Assembly: GCA_036362985.1 (NCBI GenBank)
Contig: JAYGXS010000005.1
Coordinates: 51,645,136 to 51,709,135 of the forward strand
DNA length: 64,000 nt
Source of the DNA: Ligula intestinalis
Taxonomy: Eukaryota > Platyhelminthes > Cestoda > Diphyllobothriidea > Diphyllobothriidae
Direction: 5' to 3'
Position 1 is the stretch's first letter, and each line of letters starts with the position of its first letter. The notes under the pieces are model-generated. The model searched no databases. It was not told where the DNA came from and worked only from the letters and a program-made list of their open reading frames with translations. Made by a program: the position numbers and the translations under genes. Positions 10,346 through 22,100 of the stretch are shown one piece after another.

Positions 10346-10564
10346 ACAATTTTTCTGGCTTCAGACCGTTTTCATTCTTTTCCGTGAAAATTCACTCGAA
10401 ATTCTGTTATGATATCATATGTGCTCCCCCGACTGCACATTAACTGTAAGAATAACCTGTTTGCGTTACATTAATAGGGTCCTCAAGGGCATTTCTTGCC
10501 TGTTACCCTTAAAATATACAAATATAAAAAAAATATACAAATGTGATTTACTAGACTATTCGAA
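8966..10564 (+). mobile_element. 5'-truncated LINE inserted into the gypsy LTR
   Basis: The two LTR homology blocks (8907-8965 and about 10565-10806) are contiguous in the 5' LTR copy, so everything between them is an insertion. It carries the RT ORF and ends with ATACAAATATA-rich and A-rich sequence at 10498-10530, typical of a LINE 3' tail. TACTAG occurs near both ends (8973 and 10549), a possible short target duplication. Confidence 0.75.
8989..9030 (+). repeat. Perfect tandem duplication of a 21-base unit
   Basis: The unit GATTGCGCAAATTACCGTCC plus T occurs twice in a row, giving a repeated peptide DCANYRP at the truncated 5' edge of the LINE ORF. Seen directly. Confidence 0.9.
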
Positions 10565-10806
10565 TGAAAAAATGGTCAAAACCGGTATATGAGGATGATG
10601 AAGATTAGAAATGATACAACTCACTTAAATACTTCACGGTCCTAGCCGGCAGATGAGGAGGGAATTGAGCTTTGGAGTGTTAAGCAAGATAGTTGCTGAC
10701 ATGCGTCAAAACCGAAAGTGTGCTTGTGTGTTATAATTGAGTTTAAACAAAATTGGGTATTGATAAGTTTAAACAACGCACAAGTTGAGCCAAAAGCCCA
10801 CATAAC
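10565..10806 (-). repeat. 3' LTR of the CsRn1-like element, inner piece
   Basis: Matches 15185-15407 with long shared blocks such as GTGCTTGTGTGTTATAATTG, TTGATAAGTTTAAACAACGC and CAAGTTGAGCCAA, diverging after GAGCCCA / AAGCCCA. Divergence between LTR copies indicates an old insertion. Confidence 0.8.
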
Positions 10807-10866
10807 TCCACCACCAGAGCATTGGTGGGTTACAAACGCTCGACAAAAGAGGATGGACAAAAAGGT

Positions 10867-12248
10867 TCAACAACAGGTCTCGCAAGTTGGTAGGGAAACG
10901 AACGTGTCTACCAGAACGAGTGGAAGGTGGAGAAGGAGTGGGAGATGGGTGAGAGGGGTGGGGGTAGGTTTGGGTGGGGAGGGTGGCGGTGGGCTGGAGG
11001 CAGCAGGTGAAATGCATGGCGAAGGTTCCGTGGAAGTGGACGGACCAAGTGATGGTGTCGTGCATTCAATGTAGGCCGGCTTCAGTTTGTTGATGGAAAC
11101 CGTATCAGTACCATCAGTCTTTTGAATGGCGAAATATTTGTCCTTTCGTTCAAGCACTATGAAGGGACCTTCGTATGGTGGGCAAAGGGGCCTGCGAACT
11201 GCGTCGTGCCGGACAAACACGAATGGGGTTGTGTGATAGTCGTCGTGCACGAAAACGCGTCGATTTGTCGCGCGTGTGGGAGTTGGGCGCAGTGTGGCCA
11301 TGTGTTGATGCAGCTGTTGCACGAAGTTGTTTGTTGCGTCAAGGGTGACGGAGGAAGACTGCACGAGCTCACCAGGTAAATGGAGAGATGTGCCATAAAC
11401 GAGACCGGTGGCGGTGCATTGATTATCTTCCTTAACAGCTGAGCGAATGCCGAGGAGGACGAACGGCAGTTTGTCACTCCTGTTGTGCGGGGCAGGTTGA
11501 GACATCAGCGCAGACTTCAACTGACGGTGAAGGCATTCCATGAGGCCGTTTGATGCTGGGTGAAAGGCAGTGGGGGTGATATGTGAGCATCCGAGCAGTT
11601 TAGTAAACTCACGGAAGAGTGCAGATGTAAATTGACTTCGCGGTCAGTGGCGAGTGTAGCTGGAACACCGAAGTTGGCTATCCAGTGCGTAAGGAAAACC
11701 ATGGCAATATTCTCTGCCGAGGTATCCGAGATGGGAGCGGCGATGGGCCATCAAGTGAAACGATCAACAGTGGTCAGAATGTGCGTGAAACCGCAAGATG
11801 GGGGTAACGGTCCGACTAAATCCATGTGGACGTGTTGAAAATGGGCGTTGGGAACCGCGAACGTGCTAGGAGGTGAAACGGTGTGTAGTTGAACCTTATT
11901 CTTTTGACAGACTAAGCACTGTCTAGTCCAGGTAGCAATGTCGGTGTTCACCTTTGGCCAGACGAAACGGGCTGCGATGAGTTTGCAGCCGGCACGAACA
12001 CCGGGGTGGGATAGCGAGTGGAAGTGGTCGAAAACAACCTTCCGGTAGGATTGGTGTACTACAGGACGAGAGTTACCTGTAGAACAATCACGCACAATAA
12101 AGCCTGGTGCCGCGGGGAGGGGAGCCTTACGCAGCTGAAGCACAGAAGACGCAAGCATATCAATGATGGAGTCAACAAGCGCCTGCGCTTCCGCAAGCTT
12201 CGCCAGGTCTAACGTAGTAATAAGAGCGTTGACCTCTGGATGGGACAA
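10867..12248 (-). pseudogene. Gypsy integrase, frameshifted
   Basis: Three overlapping minus-strand frames. The first (12248-11751) has the zinc-binding part HSLSHPGVRAG...CLVCQKNK, then HMDLVGPLPPS (first catalytic Asp) and ILTTVDRFT. The second (11702-11517) has WIANFGVPATLATDRE, the second Asp block. The third (11541-10867) has MECLHRQLKSAL (catalytic Glu block), PFVLLGIRSAVKED, GTSLHLPGE and a C-terminal SH3-like block PPYEGPFIVLERKDKYF. A long Pro/Thr/Ser-rich tail reaches the LTR. All catalytic blocks are recognisable but no single frame joins them. Confidence 0.85.
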
Positions 12249-12299
12249 GGCATCAGCATTGACATTCTCATTACCGCGAACATAGCATATGTCTGAGGT

Positions 12300-13689
12300 G
12301 AATTGAAAGTTTTAATCAAGGTGACTTACTTCACATGGCGAATATCTATCTGGCTAAGCTTTGAGGGCGTAAGTGAGAGGTTTGTGGTCCCTGTGGACCT
12401 GGCAATATCTTTCCTCGAGCAGGTGGCGAAAATGTCGGATGGCTAGGTAAATGGCAAGAAGTTAACGCGAGAAATTACTACAGCGAGTCTACGTCGGCTG
12501 AAGCTACTAAGACAAGAAGGCTAGCGGCTGCAACTGTCCGTGGACCTGTTGCTGCAGAATTGCGCCGATGGCAATGTTTGAGGCATCGGTGGTCAAAATA
12601 AGCTGTGTATTAGCATCAGTGCTCAGATGATGAAGCAGGGTGACATCCACGAATGCTTTTTAGGCTGCCTCAAATGCTTCAAGTGCACTGGGTGAAATTT
12701 GAAGCAACTTGGTCTTTGATTTCAAAAGATCCGTGAAAGGTGCCAGGGTGGCGACGAAATTTGGTATGAAACGCCGGTAGTAGTTGATTAGGCCGATGAA
12801 ACGGCGGAGCGGAGTAATGGACTTTGGGGCTGGAAAAGACAATGCGCTTTGCACCTTCTCCGGTAGGAGTGTGATCCCATATTGGTCAAGATGATGGCCA
12901 AGAAAATCCAGAGAAGTGACGCCAAAAAGACACTTATTGATGTTAAGCTGTAGACCATTTTGCTGAAAACGATCGAGAACTTAGCGAAAGTATTCAACGT
13001 GTTCCTCGGGTGACGAGCTTGCGACAAGGATGTCGTCAATGTACACGAACGTGAAGGAGTGACCGCGTAAAATTTCATCGACAAAACGCTGAAACGTTTG
13101 GGCCACGTTCCGCAAACCCAAAGGCATGCGAAGGAATTCAAACAGGCCGAATGGGGTCATGATGGCGGTTTAAAGGATATCCTACTTCGTGACCGGTATT
13201 TGGTGATACGCTCGCACGAGGTCAATCTTGGGAAAAATCGTTTTTCCAGCCAAAATGTGGGAAAAGTCATGAATATGGGGAATCGGGTACCGGTCCGGGA
13301 CTGTAGCTCGATTGAGAGCACGATAATCACCGCATAGCTGCCAATCATTGGATGACTTTTTGGGAACCATGTGCAGTGGTGAAGCCCATGGACTGGACGA
13401 AAGGACGGATAATCCCCAAATGCAACACGTGCTCGAATTCATTCTTTGCGCTATGCAGCTTCTCAGGATGAAGCCTACGCGGATGAGCATGGACCGGTCT
13501 GCCGGTCGTAGTGATATGGCGAAAAACGGCGTGTTGAACCTGCTCTGAAAATTGATAGGGCTTAGAAAGGAAATGATAATCCCTCAAGAGGTCAGAAAAT
13601 GGCGGGCTTGGCACGGCCAAGTGAATGCTACCGACAGGCTCACGCGAAAATACCCCGACAGTAAACAGCTGAGTGGTAGGATCTAGCAA
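12300..13689 (-). pseudogene. Gypsy reverse transcriptase and RNase H, frameshifted
   Basis: Minus-strand frames in order: [19 protein letters not shown] linker; [19 protein letters not shown] and [59 protein letters not shown] near 13020-13050 (catalytic YIDD intact); FLGHHLDQYGI; PLRRFIGLINYYRRFIPNF; then RNase H with LTTDASNIAIGAILQQ near 12560-12600. At least three frameshifts or stops separate them. Non-functional but easily typed as Ty3/gypsy. Confidence 0.88.
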
Positions 13690-13999
13690 CTTCTGATGTT
13701 TAAGGTTAACTTTGAGGCCGAAGTGTGACAGGAAATCCGCTCCAATGATAGGCGACTGGACGTTGGCCTGGATGAAGACTCATTGGAAGCGGCGACGAAG
13801 CCCGAGGTCTAACGTCAGGGACCGTTTACCGAACGTGGGGATAGAAGTGTTGCTCGCAGCCTGCAGTGTAAGCTGCGATGGCTAAAACGTGGTAAAATGC
13901 TAACCTCTGCGCCTGTTTCGATCAAGAAACGGAACTCTGTGGACTTGTCGGTCATTTAAAACAGGTGACTGTGTCGCGAGTGGCCAGCGCCAGTCTTCG
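13690..13999 (-). pseudogene. Gypsy aspartic protease remnant
   Basis: Near 13895-13940 the minus strand reads FRFLIETGAEVSILP, the protease active-site loop. Retroviral-type proteases use Asp-Thr-Gly; here it is Glu-Thr-Gly, so the catalytic Asp has changed. Downstream PIIGADFLSHFG-like sequence near 13720-13760 fits the second half of the fold. Lies between gag and RT as expected. Confidence 0.7.
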
Positions 14000-14095
14000 C
14001 CATTAATGGCTGGCGGCGCCGTTTCCCGAACGTTAACGTCTAGCATAAGAACAATGCGGGACGCATTTAATAGCATCCGGGCCGAATGTTCGGTG

Positions 14096-15023
14096 CTACC
14101 AGCAGACCTTGTGATCTGCACGCTCTTTTGAGTAAGAACGATTGCGGCTTGCAGAGGGACGACCGGTTTGAAGCCGGTTGAGTGTGGAACACATCGTGCT
14201 CACTTGAAAGCACAATAACCTGACAGTATCTTTAAGATCCTGCAGGTCGTCATCTCTGTTGTCTGTAAAGTCTCGAATCGGTAAAGGGGGTGAAGTAGAC
14301 CGCGGGGATGAGGTATCAAGCGATTTAGTGGCCTTTTGCTGTGTACGGTTGTCAAATTTACGGTCAGATCGTGAGGCCGAAACATGGGAGACGGCATGCT
14401 GAGGTACTAAGGTCGAGGCTTGATTTACAGCATACGAACTAGTACCGGGGTAACATTGATGGATGCGGTCTGCGTGATCCGCAAGTTCGGTCAGCGGAAC
14501 ATCGTCGTCAAGTTTGGCGAGTACCTGTTGCATTGGATGGGGGTAATTTATCCATCCAAATGCGACGGAAAATAGAATCATCTAAGGTGCGACGAGCAAG
14601 CAGGTGACGCATGTGGAGCATAAGAGCCGAGGGGGCTTGGTCATCAAGCTTGACGTTGTTGAGGAGTTGACGAAGCTTGCTGTCGGCAGATTGTGCCGTA
14701 CGCTCGAGAATAGCCTTTTTAAAGCTAGAGTAGGGCTTGACTTTGGGGATAGGGTCAAGGAGATCCTGAAGGGTGAAAGCGATGTCGAACGGTAAGTACT
14801 GCATGACGTACGCGTAACGCGAACGCTCGCCAGTTATCTGACGTGAGGCAAAAACAGCCTCGATCTGTTTGAACCAGACCGTCGGGTCATGCACTTCGTA
14901 CGGGGGAAGTTTGATGGATATCTGAAAACCCTGAGGCTCATCCTTATCAGGTGGTATACACGAGGTGTTAGAACCAGCATCATCTTCGTCGCAATCGTGA
15001 AATTGGTGGTATTCATCGCCCAT
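14096..15023 (-). pseudogene. Gypsy Gag, one frameshift
   Basis: The first frame (15023-14508) starts MGDEYHQFHD, then KLPPYEVHDPTVWFKQIEA, YAYVMQYLPFDIAFTLQDLL, YSSFKKAILERTAQS and HMRHLLARRTLDD: the capsid-like block of CsRn1-type Gag. A second frame (14581-14096) continues YPHPMQQVLAKLDDDVPLTE, the expected C-terminal part, and a Ser/Arg-rich tail. The frame change lies near 14540. The start is just inside the 5' LTR, as normal. Confidence 0.8.
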
Positions 15024-15117
15024 GTTGAAAAACGGATGAACTAAAGAGTCAAACGGGAAAAACAGCTGAATGGAACGAATAATAAGACGTGGATGACATT
15101 AGAAACGGGGTCTTCGA

Positions 15118-15407
15118 ATTTTTAGAGTCTATATCACTACGAATATACAAAACGTCTTGGGAAATACACAATGGAAAACTGTCTAAGGTATATGAGTTTG
15201 ACGATGAAGATAAGAAATGATACAACTCACTTAGATCCTTCACGGTCCTAGCCGACACATGAGGAGAGAATTGAGATGTGGAGATTGTTAAGCAAGACAA
15301 CTGCTGACATGCGTCAAAACCGAAAGTGTGCTTGTGTGTTATAATTGAGTTCAAACAAAATTGGTTATTGATAAGTTTAAACAACGCACAAGTTGAGCCA
15401 AGAGCCC
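15118..15407 (-). repeat. 5' LTR of the CsRn1-like element
   Basis: Aligns with the two pieces at 8907-8965 and 10565-10806 with scattered substitutions. It is uninterrupted, which shows what the 3' LTR looked like before the LINE landed. Confidence 0.8.
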
Positions 15408-15991
15408 ACGACCTTTTCGTATATAATTGGCTTTGTGTACGAAAGGGTCAACATCCAAGTTTGTATCAGGCACCTAGTTCTCTTAAACATAAGCTTTCGA
15501 AGTTTTCAAAGAAGTCCTTACAGCTTACTTAAAAAGGCATACAACATTACAGAGTCTGCAAATTCGTTTATGCATTCGCAAGCACGAAAGGCGCAGTCCA
15601 TGCCATCTACCGGTACGATGCCTAGCAAACATAAAAACCTCATTAAATGAGAGAAATTAAAAAAGGAAAGTGGTAGAGAAACATTCGTTTTCTAAAATTA
15701 GAAAATGTGAATGACTGACAACTGGGACAGCGGGACGTAGATCTTGGATTGTCAAACAGGAAGTCCATGAGTCAACGCCAGACCTCCTTCATGCGAATAA
15801 ATGTAAATCTTTTGCCCTTGAATGCTGAAAAATAAAATCAAGGGTCATACAAGGATTCCCTCCATGAATTACACCATGAAACATAAATCAGTGCCTTAAC
15901 CTCTTTCTTAGATAAGTTGGTGCAGGAGCCGGCTGTCGGAGTGTTTTTCTCTTACGATACTGTTTGATATTGTTCTCTTCGCTTATCGACC
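15408..15991. other. Upstream region of the ZSWIM8 gene
   Basis: Lies between the gypsy 5' LTR and the first ATG, and should hold the promoter and 5' UTR. No TATA box, CpG-rich block or convincing splice-leader acceptor could be singled out. A TGA in frame with the start is at 15965-15967. Confidence 0.4.
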
Positions 15992-16148
15992 ATGAGCTCC
16001 CATTCGGGTTCTCCACATTCGCCGCTCGATCTTGATAGTGATATGGATTTGTGTGAAGCTTATTCTTCTGCGAGCGACTTAGACCTTGACCTCCTTACGC
16101 ATGGTCTTTCGGGCATCCCGAAACTTTGGCAACGAAATAGTTCATCTG
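15992..16148 (+). CDS. zswim8: zswim8 exon 1 (residues 1-52)
   Basis: ATG in context ACCATGA (A at -3), with an in-frame TGA 27 bases upstream. The N-terminus is Ser- and Asp-rich (LDLDSDMDLCEAYSSASDLD), as in other ZSWIM8 proteins. Residues 34-48, LLTHGLSGIPKLWQR, sit where vertebrates have the elongin-BC-binding box; the match is weak. Donor CTG|GTAGGT leaves one base of a codon, and exon 2 supplies AT to make Asp. Confidence 0.85.
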
Positions 16149-19100
16149 GTAGGTCTCCGCTAAATATTTCAATACTCCACGTTCTTCCAAGTAATTAAAT
16201 TCAGTTTCTGCAACTGGGCACGCTTTGTGCGCTGTGAAATATCTTCGGTATCCACAGCATGCTATTGCTAAATACATTTTTTCACCTTCGTCCACTTACG
16301 TCTTTCCCGGTGTTTCGAAAACCATTTTACACTTATATCGTAATAAGGCCATTTGTACGATTTACTCAACAGTGTTTGAACCCATACATTCTTTTCGAAG
16401 CAGTCACCGTAATGATTCTGATTTCTCCATTCATCGGCCTATTTTATATAGGCTGGTGGAAAGCCATATAGGCCTTTTTCGGAAACTTAAATGTATTTGC
16501 ATTTCTTTGCAGATTTCAAGAGCACGTCACCAGAATCTCTCCTCTCAATTACGGCCAGATACATCGCAGCCAATTTGCCTTTTGAGGTTGTCGAGTTGAG
16601 TCCTTTCACGGTTCCAGAAGAACTCCAAAAGCTGATTGCATTTTACAGTTTCCCAACCGATGAAGCTGATATTTGGTTGTATTCTTGCCTGAGTGTTGGC
16701 GGGTCTTATGCTTTTACCCAAGGCGAACTGCTGTGGGCGAAGGGCGCGGTTCGTGACTGCATGCAAATAGGTAAACAATTCACTCGTCTTCTTGAATATA
16801 TTCGTATACATAAATAATAATATTTGATTTATCACATGTCCCAAAGTGCCTTTGAGATTTTTCAAGAATAATTTCTCACGTACACTACGACTTTTAGGAT
16901 TTCATCTCAGTGCTAATGTTGTCACTGGTGTGGGTCAGACTGTAATGAGCCCACCGGTGCCGGAGACCACTCTTCCCCCAGTTCCTCCCATCTCTAATCT
17001 TCCACCGTCCGTAATGCAAGACCAACTGCAACCGCATACTGCATTCGAATTAAAGCCAAACACCGTTATTCATCGTGTGTCCCTGGCATTTGATCGGCAA
17101 CGAATCACATCTTGCTCCTGTACATGCACAGCTGATATTGATGAAGATGTCCAACTGTTCAGGCCAGCTCCTTTTTTGCCTCCATCCGTGGATAATGACC
17201 GCTTCTCAGCCACTGCCCAAAACTCAAATACTTATCTTCACTCCTACTATACTCCCGACCTTATGGCTTTTTCGCGCACCGCCCCTGCACCCAATTATGC
17301 ATCAGCAATTTCTGCCGTCCCTGGTATTGTTGGCGAACATGCTTTTCAGCAACAACCTTCCACGTCCTCTCGCGTACCTGCGGATCGTTCTCGAATGTCA
17401 TACTATTATAACAAAGGTGGCGTGGATCATTTACCTTCATTCAGTCATAATTATCACCCGAAGTGGACCCTTTGGAAAATTCAACACCAAAAACCGCAAT
17501 CATCCTCCCGTGCTATGCCTCCCCCGATCGGCCGAATTTCACCTAACCCGTCTGGAGCCCCTAACAGCTCAGCCGCCGCTGCTGCTCGCTGCTACTCGGG
17601 TTTTGTTTCGCCCTATGGTATTTGGTGTTCACATGTTGTGGCTGCCTGTCTTTTGCGGATTCGTTCGCCCAACAGTGTTCTTTTGCGCGCTCCGATATCT
17701 GAATCATTATCAAAATTATCCAAAGTGGAACTTCAAAAGTTTGCACAGAACTTAATCTGTCAGATGGGAGCTAAAAAGGTAAGCCATGAGATGAGTCTAC
17801 ATAAATTCTTGAAATTTTATGATATGTCCTTTCATTGTGTTGCTTTACTTGAACCCAATGTAATCACCAAACTAGGTAGTTCATGTTCACACCACAGCGA
17901 TATTTACGTGTGATAACACGCCAGGATCTTTTAAACCAGTAGTTGTGTGACTGGCGGTTTTCCTATATGAAGGTTTTACTTACTGTTAACACCTACCTTC
18001 AGAACCCCTGACGCACAAAAGTGTTGCCTTATTATTTTGGTTGACGCTTTCATTTGCATTAGTATTGTTGACCACAACTTCAATACGTTAACGGTTTTTA
18101 ATGAGGCGACTCTTCTACTTCGGTTTGAGAAGAAGCACATCTCAAAGCATCACAAATCCATCAAATCGAAACATGTGCTGATAGCTGATCCACTTTTCAC
18201 TGTCTTTTCAGTTGCCTGAATAAGGCCCCCACCTCTTTTAGAAAATAGTCCACTCTATCCAAAGTGCCTCAATACTGCTTAACAATGTCCACAACATCCT
18301 CAATACTGTGTTTGAAGTTGCATAATGTTGTCGGCGCAGAATAGTTGACTTTTCCTCAACAAGTGCTTGTATTTCTCTTGGCGTTATTTCCTCGGCCTAG
18401 TAAAAGACTTCGACCGGGGAACTGTGGTGGTGTAAGTGTTGAGCTTACTTTAGACCCGCCCTCTTTTAATCCTCTTGATCAGTTTACCTCCACCGCTGCC
18501 TGCATACTTTGCCCCCCTTTCTGTTTGGTAGGCGGTCACTTGCCGCGTGAAAACGATGTTAAATTTAGGAGGCGAGTTGGCTCCCTGTGTGCCTCTCTCG
18601 CTGCCTTGTACTTGTTTCAGTTGTGATCACGCCTGGTCTAGCCGGCCTTACTGATGTCAACGACGGTACCTCTCCGCGCGTGACAATTAGCGGCAGCGCA
18701 CCTAGAAAGCTCCACCCTCCTCCCCAGCGACGGAGACCGAAAATCGAAGAGGTCCAAGAACCGCTTCCATGTTCTGATGAACGGCGTTGAGCCAAGTCTT
18801 GAGTTGCTCACCTCGTCGGCGCCTCTAGGTGAGATGTGGCGCCAGATCGACGAGAGCATGGCAAAGCTCGTGAGGCGAATGGCAGTGGACGTGCCCATCT
18901 GTCTTAGTCGTCTTTCTTGGATTGCCTGTGATATCCTAGAGATACTATCGCAGCAAATGCGGACTGTCTCATTTGAGATGAAGTCGGTATAGTTCGCTTT
19001 AAGGATGGTCCTCAGGTAGTCAGGTGGTCAAATACCTCCAGTCTTCGCTCATGTACCGCGCGCGATGCCCAGCATTCACACCCATAGGGGAGGACTAACC

Positions 19101-22100
19101 GGACGGGTGCACGGTACGCGGATCTTCGTGGTGATGGAAATGTCGCGTCGGATCCATAGACGCTTTCGGAGAATTGAGAAAACCCGGCGAGTAGCCTCGA
19201 TTCGGGAGTAAATGTCTTCCTTACTGTGTCCACTCGGCAGCAGGCCCACCTGAGATATTAAAAGCTGTCTACTTCGTCAAGTTAACGGCCATTTATCTCC
19301 AGGCGTGCCTTCTCCTGGTCAGGTGATGCAGCTCGAGAATAACTTAGTCTTCCCGGTATTTTATGAACAAGCCAATCGACGCAGTGATCTCATTCACCCG
19401 TGAAACTGCAGACTATAGATCGCCAAAGCTTTAAGCTTGTAAAGCGATACAATTGACGTAGTCGAGATCAGTCGGCCGGCGTCCGAGGGCAAGCTCAACA
19501 CCGTCCTCTTTACGTAGGTTCCCTTTGAAGCCTCTCTTGTCTAGTGAAGCGTCATTGCAGGCCCCGCTAAAGCATCTGCTAACGTTGTTTCGCATCTCAT
19601 CCCATATACTTACTAATAGCAGATGGAACACGCCCAGATGTGATGATTAAGCAGACAGAAGAACGGGACAGCGTGCACAGTCTTGCAGTGGTTGTTAAGA
19701 ATTTGTCCGACTCACAGGGTATGATTTCATTTGTTGACTGAAGCCTGCTACAAATACCTGCAGGCTACGCGCGCTGCGCGAGAATCTCTTTAAGTCGCGA
19801 CCGCGCTTCTACTCAAGTTTTGTGATCAAGACTTCGTCCATAATGCTGCGTTACTGGACAGAATGAATGGGAAGGAAGGTGTTTCGAGTATATTGGCTAC
19901 TCCGACTCTGTATTCAGTTGTACTGCGTACGTCAGATCCCGCTGATAACAACTATCAAACTTAGTACGCGTTGCTACAGGATTCAGAATCGTAGAAGCCA
20001 GGAAACTTGAAGCGGTACTTGAAAAGGGTACAAAGTATTTGACCGGATCGCCAGTTCTCAAGAGATACAACGTCGGTCGTATTAGCCGTACTCAGTATAT
20101 AATACATTGGCCGGCTTACCAGTACCCAAGAGGTACAACGTATATATCACGGGACAAAATATAGTTGGAAACGCACGCTCTCCCAAGACTGGGTCCGTCC
20201 TAGCTGGCTGACTAGTAGACCTTGTTGGATTAGGGGCCCCGCTGGGTGGGCCTCAATCCCGGTGGCGAGGAGGAGGAGTCGGAGCAGCATGGTCGGGAGA
20301 GACTGCTCCGTCATGAAAAACAGAGATGGAGAGGAGGGGAGATAGATCCACCGTAGGGAGATTGGTGTAGCAGACGTTGGCCGCCGTGAGGGCGGGTGGG
20401 AACGCGACGAAGACGTGTCTGCTGTGGTTCCCTGGCTCCGTCCTACACCCGTGTGGCGTCGTTGAACGTGCGTCATTCCCTTGTCTAGAATCAGGCAATA
20501 TTTAGCTGACTTTCTTGTTTTTGACTGCGCGTATCCATTTTTAAGTATCGTACTGCATTGATTTTTGTTATCATTGGCAGGAAACAGGAGATCTGTAAGC
20601 TGCCAGACATCTGCTCATGCACTCTAGAAGATTGAAGAAGGTGATTAACGTTACCTGATCTTATGACAAAGATTGTTAACTGATTTCTTTTACCTGGGCA
20701 TGCACGTAATTCACATTGACCTTCATTGCTCGACTTGTACTGCTGTGCAGATTAGAGACCTAATCATTAACGATTATAGCGTTCTTGTACTGACAACGTT
20801 ACCTGAGTTTTTTTCTAACCCGACTGTTTGGTTTTCTTACACGTTTGTTACACAGCCATTTCGTTGATTTATGGTTAGTCGTGGCTGGGCGTTAGAACAG
20901 GCAGCAAATAATTTCATACAGCCATCGATGGTCCTGCGAATTTTGCTGGCCTTCTTGTCGGACTGACAAATCAACTTACTAACTTGGTTTTCTCGCTAAG
21001 TAAAGTTTAATTAAGTCGGATTTAATCTGAGGATGGTGTTCACTGTTCTATCTCGACTGCAGCGGCAAACGGGCGTTTCCGATTTGCTTTGAAGTCTTGG
21101 GTATGGAATCCACTGACTATCTAGCCGGCGCCAATCTGCGATACCAGAATAACAGATGCTCACATATCTGCGTTTTGATCGCGGTACCAACGGGGTGGGG
21201 GGCTCATTGAGATTTCTAAATCAAACACCAGAATGGCCGTGCTTCCGCTCTGTTATCTTAGATCACACATATGCAGAGTGGCTTGCAAGCAATTTCTACC
21301 CAGCTATCCTGGCTAATCATGGAATCTAAACTTGACTGCTTCCGTCTCCCTTATTATTTTGTCAGGGACAATTATCAATTGCATACGCAAAAGGTCTCAC
21401 TTCTGATTGTCTAATAACTCTCGAGCGCCACTCCCTACTTCCAATTTTCACACATTTCACATTAAAAGCACATTATTGGTTTAAGTTGTTCACAAATAGA
21501 AATAAATGTCACAACTCTGGCACTTAGTGCAATACACTTCTGAGGTGTCAGGACTTTGAAACACTTCTAGATGCCTGCTGTCTTCTATAAGACGCAACAC
21601 AGACGACGTGCTGAGTAATACTGTTTTGGCTGCAGTCTTCCACTACCTCAGTGGCTTAATATGCAAGATAACGACCGGAAAATAGTGAACTGCCATTTCA
21701 TAAAATTGGTCTTGCCACCGTCTCTCGCTTTGGGTCGGCTAAGAAAATATTGACGTCCCTCGTACTATAGGTAGCTTGGCGCCAACTCCCAAGAGGTTCT
21801 TTATCCGCCGTTCAGTCGGACGTCCCCTTTCCTCCTACCAGTCTGTCGTGATTTGGAGATAGTCGCGTTATTTAGTACACAATAGCCGAATAGTCGAGAA
21901 GAAAGAGAAGTCGAGTACCCTAGAATTGGGCTTTACTCATCTTATAATTGTCGTACACGAACTAAAAAGGAATAAAGAGCGGTAAGGATTATATAGGCAA
22001 ACATCAAGTGTTCGTAGGGAGGCAGGGGTGAATGTTAATCAACAAGAATGAGCGAAAAGGGGGTGAACGAGTGTCAGATTACTATTAACACCACACAGTC

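Larger units (their letters stand above)
8907..15407 (-). mobile_element. CsRn1-like Ty3/gypsy LTR retrotransposon with a nested LINE
   Basis: Minus-strand element bounded by related LTRs of about 290 bases: 5' LTR at 15118-15407, 3' LTR at 8907-10806. Between them are gag, protease, RT, RNase H and integrase in that order, all recognisable but broken by frameshifts and stops. The 3' LTR is split by a LINE of about 1.6 kb in plus orientation. The Gag block with KLPPYEVHDPTVWFKQIEA resembles the Gag of CsRn1-type elements known from flatworms and other invertebrates. It lies just upstream of the ZSWIM8 gene in opposite orientation. Confidence 0.85.

Noticed and set aside
17128..17625. The zinc-finger insert as a hidden intron
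   Set aside because: The stretch is open for 166 codons, and no donor-acceptor pair with good consensus brings CTC next to WCSH. Coding is the simpler reading, though cDNA must decide.
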